Positions 1-5,762 of a stretch of DNA of 6,019 nucleotides are shown here, piece after piece (positions within the stretch are counted from its first letter, which is position 1; each line of letters starts with the position of its first letter). The notes beneath the pieces were generated by a model. It saw nothing but the letters and a program-made list of their open reading frames with translations. It was not told where the DNA came from and did not search any database. Made by a program: the position numbers and the translations under genes. Origin of the DNA: Methanosarcinaceae archaeon (GTDB lineage Archaea > Halobacteriota > Methanosarcinia > Methanosarcinales > Methanosarcinaceae); the NCBI GenBank assembly GCA_017613335.1, contig JAGAEB010000110.1:1-6019 (forward strand), read 5' to 3'.

Positions 1-34
1 CGGGAAAGCGGAAACGGCTCCGGAGATGCCTTCT
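1..34. other. Unassigned window edge before the repeat array
   Basis: Thirty-four bases with no start codon, stop or promoter that I can assign. In many archaea gar1 is followed by the gene for transcription factor TFB, so that gene may begin beyond this edge. That is a prediction from known gene order and not something visible here. Confidence 0.3.
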
Positions 35-216
35 CTGACGCAGTTGCCTGACGCAGTTGCCTGAAGCAGTTGCCTGACGCAGTTGCCTGAAGCAGTTGCC
101 TGAAGCAGTTGCCTGACGCAGTTGCCTGACGCAGTTACCTGATGCAGTTACCTGATGCAGTTACCTGATGCAGTTACCTGATGCAGTTACCTGATGCAGT
201 TGCCTGATGCAGTTAC
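35..216. repeat. 13-bp tandem repeat array, 14 units
   Basis: Fourteen head-to-tail 13-bp units read CTGAYGCAGTTRC on the plus strand, with CTGAAG in some left-hand units. A degenerate fifteenth unit begins at 217. The array is ordered by variant: the left half (35-125) carries GTTGC and ACG/AAG, and the right half (126-216) mostly carries ATG and GTTAC. This suggests stepwise local duplication from two founder units. Because 13 is not a multiple of three, the array shifts frame at every unit and is unlikely to be coding. The stop codon of gar1 and its last few codons lie inside the right-hand units. The function is unknown. Confidence 0.95.
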
Positions 217-464
217 CTGATGTAGACTTTTTCACTGACGAGACTTTTGATGCGGCGCTCATCGATCTCACGGAAAATGCGCACCAGGAAGTACGTCCGG
301 GTCTCAGATCCGAAAACATTGACGACTTTTCCGATACGGCTGACGTTTTTATCGATGACCGGAGCATTCATCATCCGGAAAGCGGCGCTGTTGTCCGCAG
401 AATCTCCTTTGACGACCAGACAGGAGTGACCGTGCCTGGAAGTGACAACACCGAGTCTTTTCAT
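213..464 (-). CDS. gar1: H/ACA ribonucleoprotein protein Gar1, 83 aa
   Basis: Small core protein of the archaeal H/ACA RNP, where it binds the Cbf5 pseudouridine synthase and helps release of rRNA modified to pseudouridine. The product begins MKRLG and has the family's central beta-barrel motif at residues 36-59, VIDKNVSRIGKVVNVFG followed by TRTY. The family norm is roughly DK...IGKV.DVFGP...PY, so the proline after FG is missing here while the tyrosine is kept. At 83 aa its length is normal for archaeal Gar1. I chose ATG 464 over the upstream TTG at 482 because a TATA box centred near 491 places transcription start at about 464, giving a leaderless mRNA, and because MKRLG is the usual family start. 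The TAA stop and the final residues VYIR come from repeat units at the edge of the 13-bp array, so the C-terminus may have been rewritten by the repeat. The usual partner gene srp19 is not seen upstream. Confidence 0.87.
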   Translation of the reverse strand: MKRLGVVTSRHGHSCLVVKGDSADNSAAFRMMNAPVIDKNVSRIGKVVNVFGSETRTYFLVRIFREIDERRIKSLVSEKVYIR

Positions 465-486
465 GAGCCTGTGATTCCTCAAAATC

Positions 487-495
487 TATATATAA
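487..495 (-). promoter_or_regulatory. TATA box of gar1
   Basis: On the minus strand this reads TTATATATA. Its centre is about 26-27 bp before ATG 464, the normal archaeal TATA-to-start distance, so the transcript should begin at or next to the start codon. A weak GAGG lies 12 nt before the ATG but would be outside a leaderless message. Confidence 0.65.
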
Positions 496-728
496 TCAGA
501 AATCTATTAGCAGATGCTTTTTTTGAAGCGGATGACCTTCTTTTCCGGACAGATCGTTCCGCTGTGAAGCAGCCGGCCGGACAGAGTCAGCCGGAAGCAG
601 TCCGGATTCCCGTACCTCCAAATTTTCACGACAGCATGTATAATATGAAAAGAGCGGTACGCAATGCATGCAGGATAGATAAACTATATATCAAATGTAT
701 GCAAAGTATTTAAACCTGTTGTATTTTG
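496..728. other. AT-rich intergenic region with no convincing gene
   Basis: The stretch between the gar1 promoter and the orphan promoter near 733 has no recognisable protein or tRNA. Further TATA-like stretches lie near 637-646 and 684-693. A 40-codon minus-strand frame (629 to 507, GTG start) has no placeable promoter and no family resemblance, so I do not call it. The GC-rich stretch 541-612 contains CCGG-rich inverted repeats and could fold as RNA. Confidence 0.45.
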
Positions 729-757
729 TATATTAAATTTTTCCTGTCGGACCGACA
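729..757 (-). promoter_or_regulatory. Strong-looking promoter with adjacent palindrome
   Basis: On the minus strand, AAAAA runs directly into TTTAATATA (737-729), a good match to an archaeal BRE plus TATA box. Transcription would start near 707. Just upstream lies the palindrome TGTCGG-A-CCGACA (745-757), placed where a repressor or activator could bind. No convincing reading frame follows for about 240 nt, until gar1. The promoter could therefore serve a long alternative gar1 leader or a small RNA. It may also be chance in AT-rich DNA. Confidence 0.4.
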
Positions 758-768
758 AAGTTAAATGG

Positions 769-804
769 AAAAGAATATCCCCGCTCCGGATCTCTTCAGC
801 GGGG
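769..804 (-). terminator. Hairpin and T-rich tract ending taw2
   Basis: A perfect 7-bp stem (CCCCGCT 779-785 with AGCGGGG 798-804, 12-nt loop) overlaps the taw2 stop codon. On the minus strand it is followed by ATATTCTTTT. Archaeal polymerase stops mainly at T-rich tracts, so this is a plausible transcript end. Confidence 0.5.
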
Positions 805-2307
805 CGGATGCAGTCTTTCAAAGATGTCCGGGAAAAAGAAGGGTATATATAGAGGCATATCTGCGGAGACGATGCTTCCGATGTTTTGACGCGCTGTTTT
901 CCCGGGCGATCGGAAAATGCGGGCATCGATCACGACGTGGATGACGCCGGGCGAATATTTCTTGATGATCCGGCAGTCCATGATCTCTGTTTTTTTCCCG
1001 GCTTTTGCTGCGGCGCGGCAGATCCTGTCGACAGGTCTTTGCGGATACAGTTTTTCCGGGACGGTCTCGTGATAGTGAAGGATGCCGCCCTGTGGCTTCA
1101 GCGCCCGGATCCCGGCGTCCAGGAAACAGTGCGTCGTTCCGACGTAACCCATCAGGACACGGTCGGCGACACCTTCGGGCGTGACTTTTCCGCAGTCGCC
1201 GAGGACAGGCGTGACGATCTTTTCGACATGATTCAGACGGATGTTTTCACAGAGATATCTGAATGAGACCGGGTTGAGTTCGATCGCGAAGATCCGTTCC
1301 GGTTTCGCGCGGACGGCCATCGGGATCGTGAAATAGCCGATGCCGCAGAACATATCGACGACTGTTTCGCCGGATCCGGTCCGGGACATCCTTCTTTTTT
1401 CTTCCAGATTCCCTTTCGAGAACATGAGCTTCATGACATCGAGCCGGAAATGACACCCGTTTTCTTCATGGGTCACGACGGTCGACAGATCGTATCCGGA
1501 AAAATCTGCGCCGGGATCATCCCTGCTTTTGTCCCGGGAGACAGGCGGATAGATGATCTCACGGCAGGGTTCTCTGAAAACGCCTCTGATGCCTGAATCA
1601 TTCAGGACGAGGCGGATGGACGGATCCATCAGGACGAGGGCGCGCGCGATATCATATTTCTCAGCCTGCAGGGAATCCGGGATCGTCAGGACGGCGATAT
1701 CGCCGATCATCTGGCGCCCGGCCGGGAATCTGTCGATCTGTTCGTCCGTGAAAAAGAGAGAATTCTCTGCCAGAAGAGAACGGCTGTTCCGGACGAATGT
1801 TTTCAGAGGAACCTCTTTTTTCACATACGACGGATTGAGGGAAGATGCCGCAGAGATCCCGGAAAGATCCTGAAATGAAGGATCGGACAGAAGCGGTAAA
1901 AAGAGATCAGTCTCAGGTATACGGATCACCGGGATCAGGGAAATACCTGATATGCGGATCGTTTCCGTTTTTCTCCCGGGATCAAAAAGAGAGGCTGATT
2001 TAAGGATACTGATGATCCTGCCGGCCGTGTGCGACGGAACGCAGAGGACGAGTCTGTTTCCGGACGCCGGTCCGGAAACAGAGGATAAGACGGGATCGTG
2101 ATCCGGCACGGATGACGGTGATGATCCGGATGACATCACGGATGACGGCGATGATCCGGATGACATCACGGATGACGACGATGATCCGGATGACATCACG
2201 GATGACGGCGATGATCCGGATGACATCACGGATGACGACGATGATCCGGATGACGCCGCGGGTACGGAATCCCGGCCGGATATGTTTTCATTTTCAGCGT
2301 CTGTCAT
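796..2307 (-). CDS. taw2: Taw2-type tRNA(Phe) 4-demethylwyosine aminocarboxypropyltransferase, 503 aa
   Basis: Class I SAM-fold enzyme of the Trm5/Taw2 family. Taw2 moves the 3-amino-3-carboxypropyl group of SAM onto C7 of the tricyclic base at G37 of tRNA-Phe, a step in wybutosine biosynthesis. Visible motifs are a D1-like N-terminal domain from about residue 84 (LVLCVPSH...SLIPV), SAM motif I at 317-330 (VDMFCGIGYFTIPM), motif II IELNP at 342-346, and the conserved end YSPGVIHVVID at 451-461. Trm5 methyltransferases carry an N[LP]P motif where this protein has DRVLMGYVGTTH (382-393). That substitution, followed by GGILHYHE (407-414), points to Taw2. The protein is far longer than the usual 280-340 aa. 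It has an 83-residue extension, Ser-rich with five decapeptide repeats (21-67), and about 40 residues beyond the conserved C-terminus. A TATA box 24 bp upstream of ATG 2307 supports this start, so the extension is probably translated. It lies 83 bp downstream of pncB. Confidence 0.85.
   Translation of the reverse strand: MTDAENENISGRDSVPAASSGSSSSSVMSSGSSPSSVMSSGSSSSSVMSSGSSPSSVMSSGSSPSSVPDHDPVLSSVSGPASGNRLVLCVPSHTAGRIISILKSASLFDPGRKTETIRISGISLIPVIRIPETDLFLPLLSDPSFQDLSGISAASSLNPSYVKKEVPLKTFVRNSRSLLAENSLFFTDEQIDRFPAGRQMIGDIAVLTIPDSLQAEKYDIARALVLMDPSIRLVLNDSGIRGVFREPCREIIYPPVSRDKSRDDPGADFSGYDLSTVVTHEENGCHFRLDVMKLMFSKGNLEEKRRMSRTGSGETVVDMFCGIGYFTIPMAVRAKPERIFAIELNPVSFRYLCENIRLNHVEKIVTPVLGDCGKVTPEGVADRVLMGYVGTTHCFLDAGIRALKPQGGILHYHETVPEKLYPQRPVDRICRAAAKAGKKTEIMDCRIIKKYSPGVIHVVIDARIFRSPGKTARQNIGSIVSADMPLYIPFFFPDIFERLHPPR
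2111..2260. repeat. 30-bp in-frame tandem repeat inside taw2, five units
   Basis: Five exact-length 30-bp units encode the decapeptide GSS(P/S)SSVMSS on the minus strand. Differences are nearly confined to one codon (plus-strand GGY or GAC), and these alternate in units 2-5. That pattern suggests a 60-bp dimer was duplicated. The last unit on the plus strand (2231-2260) has diverged at its end. Since 30 is a multiple of three, copy number can change without breaking the reading frame. Confidence 0.95.
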
Positions 2308-2326
2308 GATATCCTGACCGGGAATG

Positions 2327-2336
2327 TGTATATTTT
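2327..2336 (-). promoter_or_regulatory. TATA box of taw2
   Basis: The minus strand reads AAAATATACA, centred about 24 bp before ATG 2307, which predicts a leaderless or nearly leaderless transcript. An AGGA at 4 nt before the ATG could serve as a ribosome site if taw2 is also read through from pncB. Confidence 0.55.
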
Positions 2337-2361
2337 TCCTGTTTTTTCCTGTTTTTGTCTG
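2333..2361. repeat. Short T-rich direct repeat, three units
   Basis: Three adjacent copies of a 9-10 bp unit, TTTTTCCTG, TTTTTTCCTG and TTTTTGTCTG on the plus strand, occupy the space between the pncB hairpin and the taw2 TATA box. On the minus strand they form an A-rich tract just upstream of that TATA box and overlap its edge. Confidence 0.7.
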
Positions 2362-2365
2362 TCCG

Positions 2366-2390
2366 GATCCGCCGGATCTTCGGGCGGATC
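2366..2390 (-). other. Hairpin directly after the pncB stop
   Basis: A perfect 8-bp inverted repeat (GATCCGCC 2366-2373, GGCGGATC 2383-2390, 9-nt loop) begins at the base after the pncB stop codon. On the minus strand it is followed by an A-rich and not a T-rich tract, so it is a poor archaeal terminator. It more likely protects the mRNA 3' end or marks partial readthrough into taw2. Confidence 0.5.
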
Positions 2391-3602
2391 TCAGAGAACG
2401 CGCGTCAGGCGCGGGTTTGGTCTGTAACAGCGGCCGGCTTTTGAGACCGGCGTCATATCGTCGATCGAATCGCCGACGGAGACGACGTCCATCGTGGCGT
2501 CGCGTGATTCGAAGATGCCGCCGACACCGAGGCTGTCGAAGAGTCTGACGCCGGTCATTTTTTCGGCGCGGGCGAAGGCGCGGACCTTTTCGGGATTGCC
2601 GAAGCCGCTCGTGAGCATGACGCCGGTGCGGTCGTATCCGTTTCTGAGGAGCGCCTCTTTGACGGCATAAACGCCGGTGACGGTGACGCCGTGGCCGAAC
2701 CAGAATTCGCGGTCGCTTTCGGGAATGTCGCTGTAACGGATATTCCTGCCGAAGAATTTTTCGAGGATCCGGTCGATCTCATCTTCCGGAAGCGGACTGC
2801 CGTCTCTATTCTTCAGATCATCGAAAGAAAGCGCTCCCTGACCGATGTTTTCGCCGCATGTGTCGATGCGGACGGCATCGAGGGACGGAAGAGCCCGGAC
2901 GACGGCGAGCGCATCGTCGATCTCATGGTTCCTGTAATCGATGAGGGCGATGCGCGGGATGGCCGGATCCATGTCGCGGTCAAAGGCGAGCGTTGCTTCG
3001 CAGACGGCGTTTTCCCGGCCGTATTTCTTTTCAAAGATCGTTTCGAGGATGTGCGGGATCGTTCCGACGCCTTTTTTTCCGGCAAAGGCGGCGCCGATAT
3101 CCGTCGAGGCACCGCAGGCGCCGCCGTTGACAGCTGCTTCGGAGATCAGCGCGTCTTCGCTGTAATGCCAGTGACGGGCGCCGAAATAAGTGACCGGACG
3201 TCCTTCTGCGGCATCAGTGATCTGTTTCATGTTCTCTCTGACTTTTGCCGGATCGATGACCGCGTGATCGTTCAGGCGTGCGAGGGAAGAGCTGATGATC
3301 CCGAGATAGAGCGTTTCCAGACGGACGATATCAAGAACGGGCGCTTCGATCAGAAGGAGCGTCTCAAGCGGATCGTATGTCTTTCCGTCTTCAAGCGCAT
3401 AGATGCGGCCGCCGTGCTTTTCAATATCGGAATGCGCTCTGATAAAAGAAACCGCGTCTGCAGAACCTGCCATCGTTCCCGGACCTTTCCGGACAAAAAC
3501 CTGCGCTCTGACAAAGGGATTGAGTCCTTCTTTCTGAAGGATATCGTACGTCCTGAGGAAATACTTGTCAGTATATTTCTCAACTTCGATCTTTTCACTC
3601 AT
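2391..3602 (-). CDS. pncB: Nicotinate phosphoribosyltransferase, archaeal type, 403 aa
   Basis: Makes nicotinate mononucleotide from nicotinate and PRPP in the cytosolic NAD salvage pathway, usually with ATP hydrolysis. The N-terminus has YTDKYFLRT (10-18), a hallmark of the archaeal enzymes. Family core segments follow: FGARHWHYSEDALISEAAVN (140-159) in the substrate and phosphoryl-His region, RIDTCGENIGQG (245-256) in place of the usual RLDT loop, TSGFGNPEKV (331-340), and FDSLGVGG (355-362) in the phosphate-binding end. The 403-aa length is normal for this subfamily. The start is well fixed: GGTGA lies 7 nt before ATG 3602. The gene has a leader of about 155 nt from the shared divergent promoter near 3783 and is followed 83 bp later by taw2 on the same strand. 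A nicotinamide-type transferase is possible but less likely. Confidence 0.9.
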   Translation of the reverse strand: MSEKIEVEKYTDKYFLRTYDILQKEGLNPFVRAQVFVRKGPGTMAGSADAVSFIRAHSDIEKHGGRIYALEDGKTYDPLETLLLIEAPVLDIVRLETLYLGIISSSLARLNDHAVIDPAKVRENMKQITDAAEGRPVTYFGARHWHYSEDALISEAAVNGGACGASTDIGAAFAGKKGVGTIPHILETIFEKKYGRENAVCEATLAFDRDMDPAIPRIALIDYRNHEIDDALAVVRALPSLDAVRIDTCGENIGQGALSFDDLKNRDGSPLPEDEIDRILEKFFGRNIRYSDIPESDREFWFGHGVTVTGVYAVKEALLRNGYDRTGVMLTSGFGNPEKVRAFARAEKMTGVRLFDSLGVGGIFESRDATMDVVSVGDSIDDMTPVSKAGRCYRPNPRLTRVL

Positions 3603-3757
3603 AAAAAATTCACCGGCCGTCTCCGGGAAGCCCCGGATTTTCGGTTTGTTGACATCCTTCCGGCCGGAGATGATCCGCCGACAGCGGACGGATCCGGATC
3701 CGTTCCCGCGCCCGCCTGTTTCATCAGGCAGACGGCCGGCGGAAAGACCGGTCAGAC
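3603..3757 (-). promoter_or_regulatory. Structured GC-rich 5' leader of pncB
   Basis: The nearest TATA box is centred near 3783, so the message should begin near 3757 and carry a leader of about 155 nt. A perfect 10-bp long-range inverted repeat (3613-3622 with 3730-3739) would close most of this leader. Its 3' arm includes the first two bases of the GGTGA ribosome site (3610-3614). Competing elements lie inside: the palindrome CCGGCCGG (3660-3667), a 16-bp palindrome (3688-3703), and a 5-bp stem-loop (3674-3688). This layout suits a cis-acting RNA switch, but no known riboswitch class is recognised and the ligand is unknown. Confidence 0.4.
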
Positions 3758-3776
3758 TGCTTTTTCAATTCGTTGA

Positions 3777-3789
3777 AAATATTTAAAAC
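3777..3789. promoter_or_regulatory. Shared divergent promoter element of pncB and the DUF2148 gene
   Basis: The AT-rich core ATATTTAAAA can be read as a TATA box in both directions. Rightward it follows TGAAA, a fair BRE. Leftward it reads TTTTAAATA. No other good TATA box is seen between the two genes. It predicts starts near 3757 (minus) and 3810 (plus), so both genes would have long leaders. Confidence 0.5.
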
Positions 3790-3834
3790 TCAGCAATGCC
3801 TGACACAGACAGCAGAAAAAACTGCAGACACTGT

Positions 3835-3955
3835 GTGAAAACAGTTGTGAAAACATTGTGTGAAAACATTTGTGAAAACACTGTGTGAAAACATTTGTGA
3901 AAACACTGTGTGAAACAGTTGTGAAAAATAGTGAAAACACAGTCGTGAAAACACA
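3835..3955. repeat. GTGAAAACA repeats with about 25-bp period
   Basis: About nine to ten copies of GTGAAAACA, some missing or gaining an A, begin at 3835, 3847, 3860, 3872, 3885, 3897, 3910, 3921, 3931 and 3945. The spacing alternates 12 and 13 bp in the left part, giving a 25-bp higher unit present three times, and becomes irregular at the right. The array lies between the shared promoter and the DUF2148 start, so it would form part of that gene's leader. The complementary strand has no stop codons in the array in any frame, which creates spurious frames there. Confidence 0.9.
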
Positions 3956-4002
3956 CATTCATGAAAATCAATGAACAGACAGGACAGACAGATCACAAAA
4001 AC

Positions 4003-4008
4003 AGGAGG
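4003..4008 (+). promoter_or_regulatory. Ribosome binding site of the DUF2148 gene
   Basis: AGGAGG lies 6 nt before ATG 4015. It decides the start over an in-frame ATG at 3961, which has no such site. Confidence 0.85.
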
Positions 4009-4014
4009 AATATC

Positions 4015-4623
4015 ATGAAGATCAATTGTGAAACAGAAGCAGTCAGGCAGATGGCTCAGGAGATCCTTGTCGCCGCCAGAACGGCGCCGAAAGGTAAAGG
4101 TCTGGACAGTATCGTGACGGCGCTGGCCGAACCGGAAGATATCCGGAAGCTGGCAGATGTTATGAGAGAGAGATCTCTTTCCGAGGGTTCTTTTTTTGCC
4201 CGCGATGCTTCGAATATCGAGAATTCGGATGCGGTCGTTTTTATCGGACTGAAAGATTCAGAGCCCCTCGGCCTGAACTGCGGCGGCTGCGGTTTTTCAT
4301 CCTGCGCGGAATTCGTGCGGTTCAGAGAGTCTGCGGAAGCGGAATCAGAGAAAAGTCAGGCGGACGGCGGGGTGAAGAAAACCGGAACGCCGTTTAAAGG
4401 ACCTGTCTGCCTGATCAAAGCGATCGATCTCGGGATCGCCCTCGGCTCCGCGGCTGCAAAAGCAAAAGATATGTGCCTTGATTCAAGAGTCATGTATACG
4501 GCAGGCGCGGCCGCCTGTTCATGCGGTCTTCTCGACGCGCAGGCGGCGATCGCTCTGCCGCTGAAAGTTTCCGGGAAAAACATCTATTTTGACAGAAAAA
4601 AGCCGGAAAGTTCCGGTAAATGA
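4015..4623 (+). CDS. DUF2148 ferredoxin-domain protein, 202 aa
   Basis: Member of the DUF2148 family of archaeal and anaerobic bacterial proteins annotated as containing a ferredoxin domain. The biochemical role is unknown. Recognisable family segments are AARTAPKGKGLDSIVTA (20-36), FFARDASNIENSDAVVFIG (60-78), GLNCGGCGFSSC (86-97), IDLGIALGSA (137-146), RVMYTAGAAA (158-167) and GKNIYFDR (187-194). Cysteines at 89, 92 and 97 plus C132 form a C-x2-C-x4-C...C pattern like the 4Fe-4S domain of corrinoid and CODH-associated proteins, so binding of one iron-sulfur cluster is likely. Extra cysteines lie at 5, 154, 168 and 170. No signal peptide or membrane segment is seen. It is transcribed divergently from pncB and ends 25 bp before the stop of convergent trmG10. 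An acidic and Lys-rich insert (105-125) separates the two cysteine groups. Confidence 0.9.
   Translation: MKINCETEAVRQMAQEILVAARTAPKGKGLDSIVTALAEPEDIRKLADVMRERSLSEGSFFARDASNIENSDAVVFIGLKDSEPLGLNCGGCGFSSCAEFVRFRESAEAESEKSQADGGVKKTGTPFKGPVCLIKAIDLGIALGSAAAKAKDMCLDSRVMYTAGAAACSCGLLDAQAAIALPLKVSGKNIYFDRKKPESSGK
4596..4616 (-). terminator. Terminator of trmG10, inside the end of the DUF2148 gene
   Basis: On the minus strand, CCGGA-ACTT-TCCGG is followed by C and then six T (4601-4596). It comes about 32 nt after the trmG10 stop and lies within the last codons of the convergent DUF2148 gene. Confidence 0.5.
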
Positions 4624-4628
4624 CTGCT

Positions 4629-4660
4629 TTCCGGAACAGCCGGAATTGTCATTCTTTTTT
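4629..4660 (+). terminator. Terminator of the DUF2148 gene, reaching into trmG10
   Basis: Stem TTCCGG (4629-4634) and CCGGAA (4640-4645) with a 5-nt loop are followed by a T-rich run that ends in six T (4655-4660). It starts 6 nt after the DUF2148 stop, and the T run lies within the last codons of convergent trmG10. Confidence 0.55.
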
Positions 4661-5737
4661 CACGAGCGTGATCGTTCTTGTCAGGCTCCGGTGGACTCTT
4701 TGTTTATAAACGGCGATCACGCTGAAGCCGGTGTTCCCGGCGAAGGGAAGGACGTCGATCTCTGAGACGATGACGGCTTTGCTGCCCGGTCTGAGGACGC
4801 GGTATATTTCTCTGAAAGAGCCGGCATAAAGCGCTTCAAGGGATTCGGCTTTGATCGCGGCGGATCTGCCGTAAGGCGGATCGGTGATGACGGCGTCGAC
4901 TGTTTCGTCTGCGAAGGGCAGGCGGCAGGCGTCTCCGATGAGGAGCGTGTAGTCGACGGCAGGATCGCCCGGTTTTCTGAATGCGCCGGTGACGGCGTCG
5001 TAGCCTTCCATGTTGAGGACGGCGCCGACGACGATCTTTTCCTGGGCATCGACGCCGATGACTTCCGCACCGAGGAGGCCTGCTTCCAGGAGGATCCCGG
5101 CGGTACCGCAGAAGGGATCGAGCATGGTGACGCCCGGCCTGACACCGGCCATATTGCACAAAGCACGTGCCATGCGCGGCATCAGGACGCCCGGATAGAA
5201 GAACGGTTTCTGCTGCGGTGAGCGGCATTCATACGAGCCGCGGTCGACGTGCGCGATGAGAAGGCCGAAGACGGCGCGGTCGGAAAGCGTGAGCCGGAAC
5301 ACAACGTCGGCATCTTTGAGGCCGGCCCGGAATCCCTGGCGGAAAATACGGCCGCCGACACGGCCTTCGATGTCCATGGATTTCAGAACGGAATTGTTCC
5401 CGAGACGTTTGGCGCGGACGACGAATTTCTGACCCGCCGTCAGCCATTCTTTCGCATTGAAATGATCGGCCATATCGAGGATCTCATTTTCGCCGACGCC
5501 GCAGACAGCGATCACACGGGAGATCGCATGCGTCATCGAAAGCGCCTCTGAGAGATCTTCGCGCAGGATCCTGTCCGTTTCGGAAACATCCGTCCCGGGA
5601 CGTTCGATGTCGACAAGGATGCACTGCGTCATCGTTTCTTTCGTTTGGCAGGAAAAACCGCGGGATTCCAGAGCACCGTAAATCTCGGCCGCCGGGATCT
5701 CTTTGTGTTCACCCGACAGTTCAAAAGCATATAACAT
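4649..5737 (-). CDS. trmG10: tRNA (guanine(10)-N2)-dimethyltransferase, Trm-G10/Trm11 family, 362 aa
   Basis: Methylates N2 of G10 in archaeal tRNAs with SAM, giving m2G and m2,2G. The N-terminal half (about 55-165) fits a THUMP RNA-binding domain. The C-terminal half is a Rossmann methyltransferase with the family linker KPFFYPGVLMPRMARAL (177-193), motif I MLDPFCGTAGILLEAG (205-220), the acidic residue of GVD (228-230), GDA (268-270), and catalytic motif IV TDPPYGRS (285-292). DPPYG with a following RS is typical of Trm-G10. The length is normal. I chose ATG 5737 (MLYAFELSGE). Extending to 5803 would add 22 residues that read through the TATA-like box at 5763-5774, and MLYAF matches usual family starts. 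No Shine-Dalgarno is present, which fits a leaderless mRNA. The stop is 25 bp from the convergent DUF2148 stop. Confidence 0.92.
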   Translation of the reverse strand: MLYAFELSGEHKEIPAAEIYGALESRGFSCQTKETMTQCILVDIERPGTDVSETDRILREDLSEALSMTHAISRVIAVCGVGENEILDMADHFNAKEWLTAGQKFVVRAKRLGNNSVLKSMDIEGRVGGRIFRQGFRAGLKDADVVFRLTLSDRAVFGLLIAHVDRGSYECRSPQQKPFFYPGVLMPRMARALCNMAGVRPGVTMLDPFCGTAGILLEAGLLGAEVIGVDAQEKIVVGAVLNMEGYDAVTGAFRKPGDPAVDYTLLIGDACRLPFADETVDAVITDPPYGRSAAIKAESLEALYAGSFREIYRVLRPGSKAVIVSEIDVLPFAGNTGFSVIAVYKQRVHRSLTRTITLVKKE

Positions 5738-5762
5738 AGGGGTGAAAAAAGGGAACAGACGG

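Noticed and set aside
35..216. CRISPR array
   Set aside because: Units are contiguous 13-mers without spacers, and no cas gene is present. The same applies to the 22-bp array at 5819-5926.
507..629. Minus-strand 40-codon frame with GTG start
   Set aside because: The nearest TATA-like element is only about 12 bp from the GTG, there is no ribosome site in place, and the product has no recognisable family. It is not SRP19.
207..713. Open frame of 168 codons on the plus strand
   Set aside because: It starts inside the 13-bp repeat and runs antisense to gar1, then through AT-rich intergenic DNA. No promoter or ribosome site is visible.
796..2307. Assignment as Trm5 tRNA (m1G37) methyltransferase
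   Set aside because: The NLP or NPP motif expected in Trm5 is replaced by LMGYVGTTH, followed by HYHE, which fits Taw2 better.
2691..3776. Open frame of 361 codons on the plus strand
   Set aside because: It lies opposite pncB, whose family motifs and ribosome site are clear. The plus-strand product resembles no family and has the composition of an antisense shadow.
3835..3955. Replication origin iterons
   Set aside because: Archaeal origin boxes have a different core, and no cdc6/orc1 gene is next to the array.
3752..3996. Several minus-strand frames rich in Phe, Cys and Val
   Set aside because: They come from the stop-free complement of the GTGAAAACA repeat, open in all three frames, and not from a gene.
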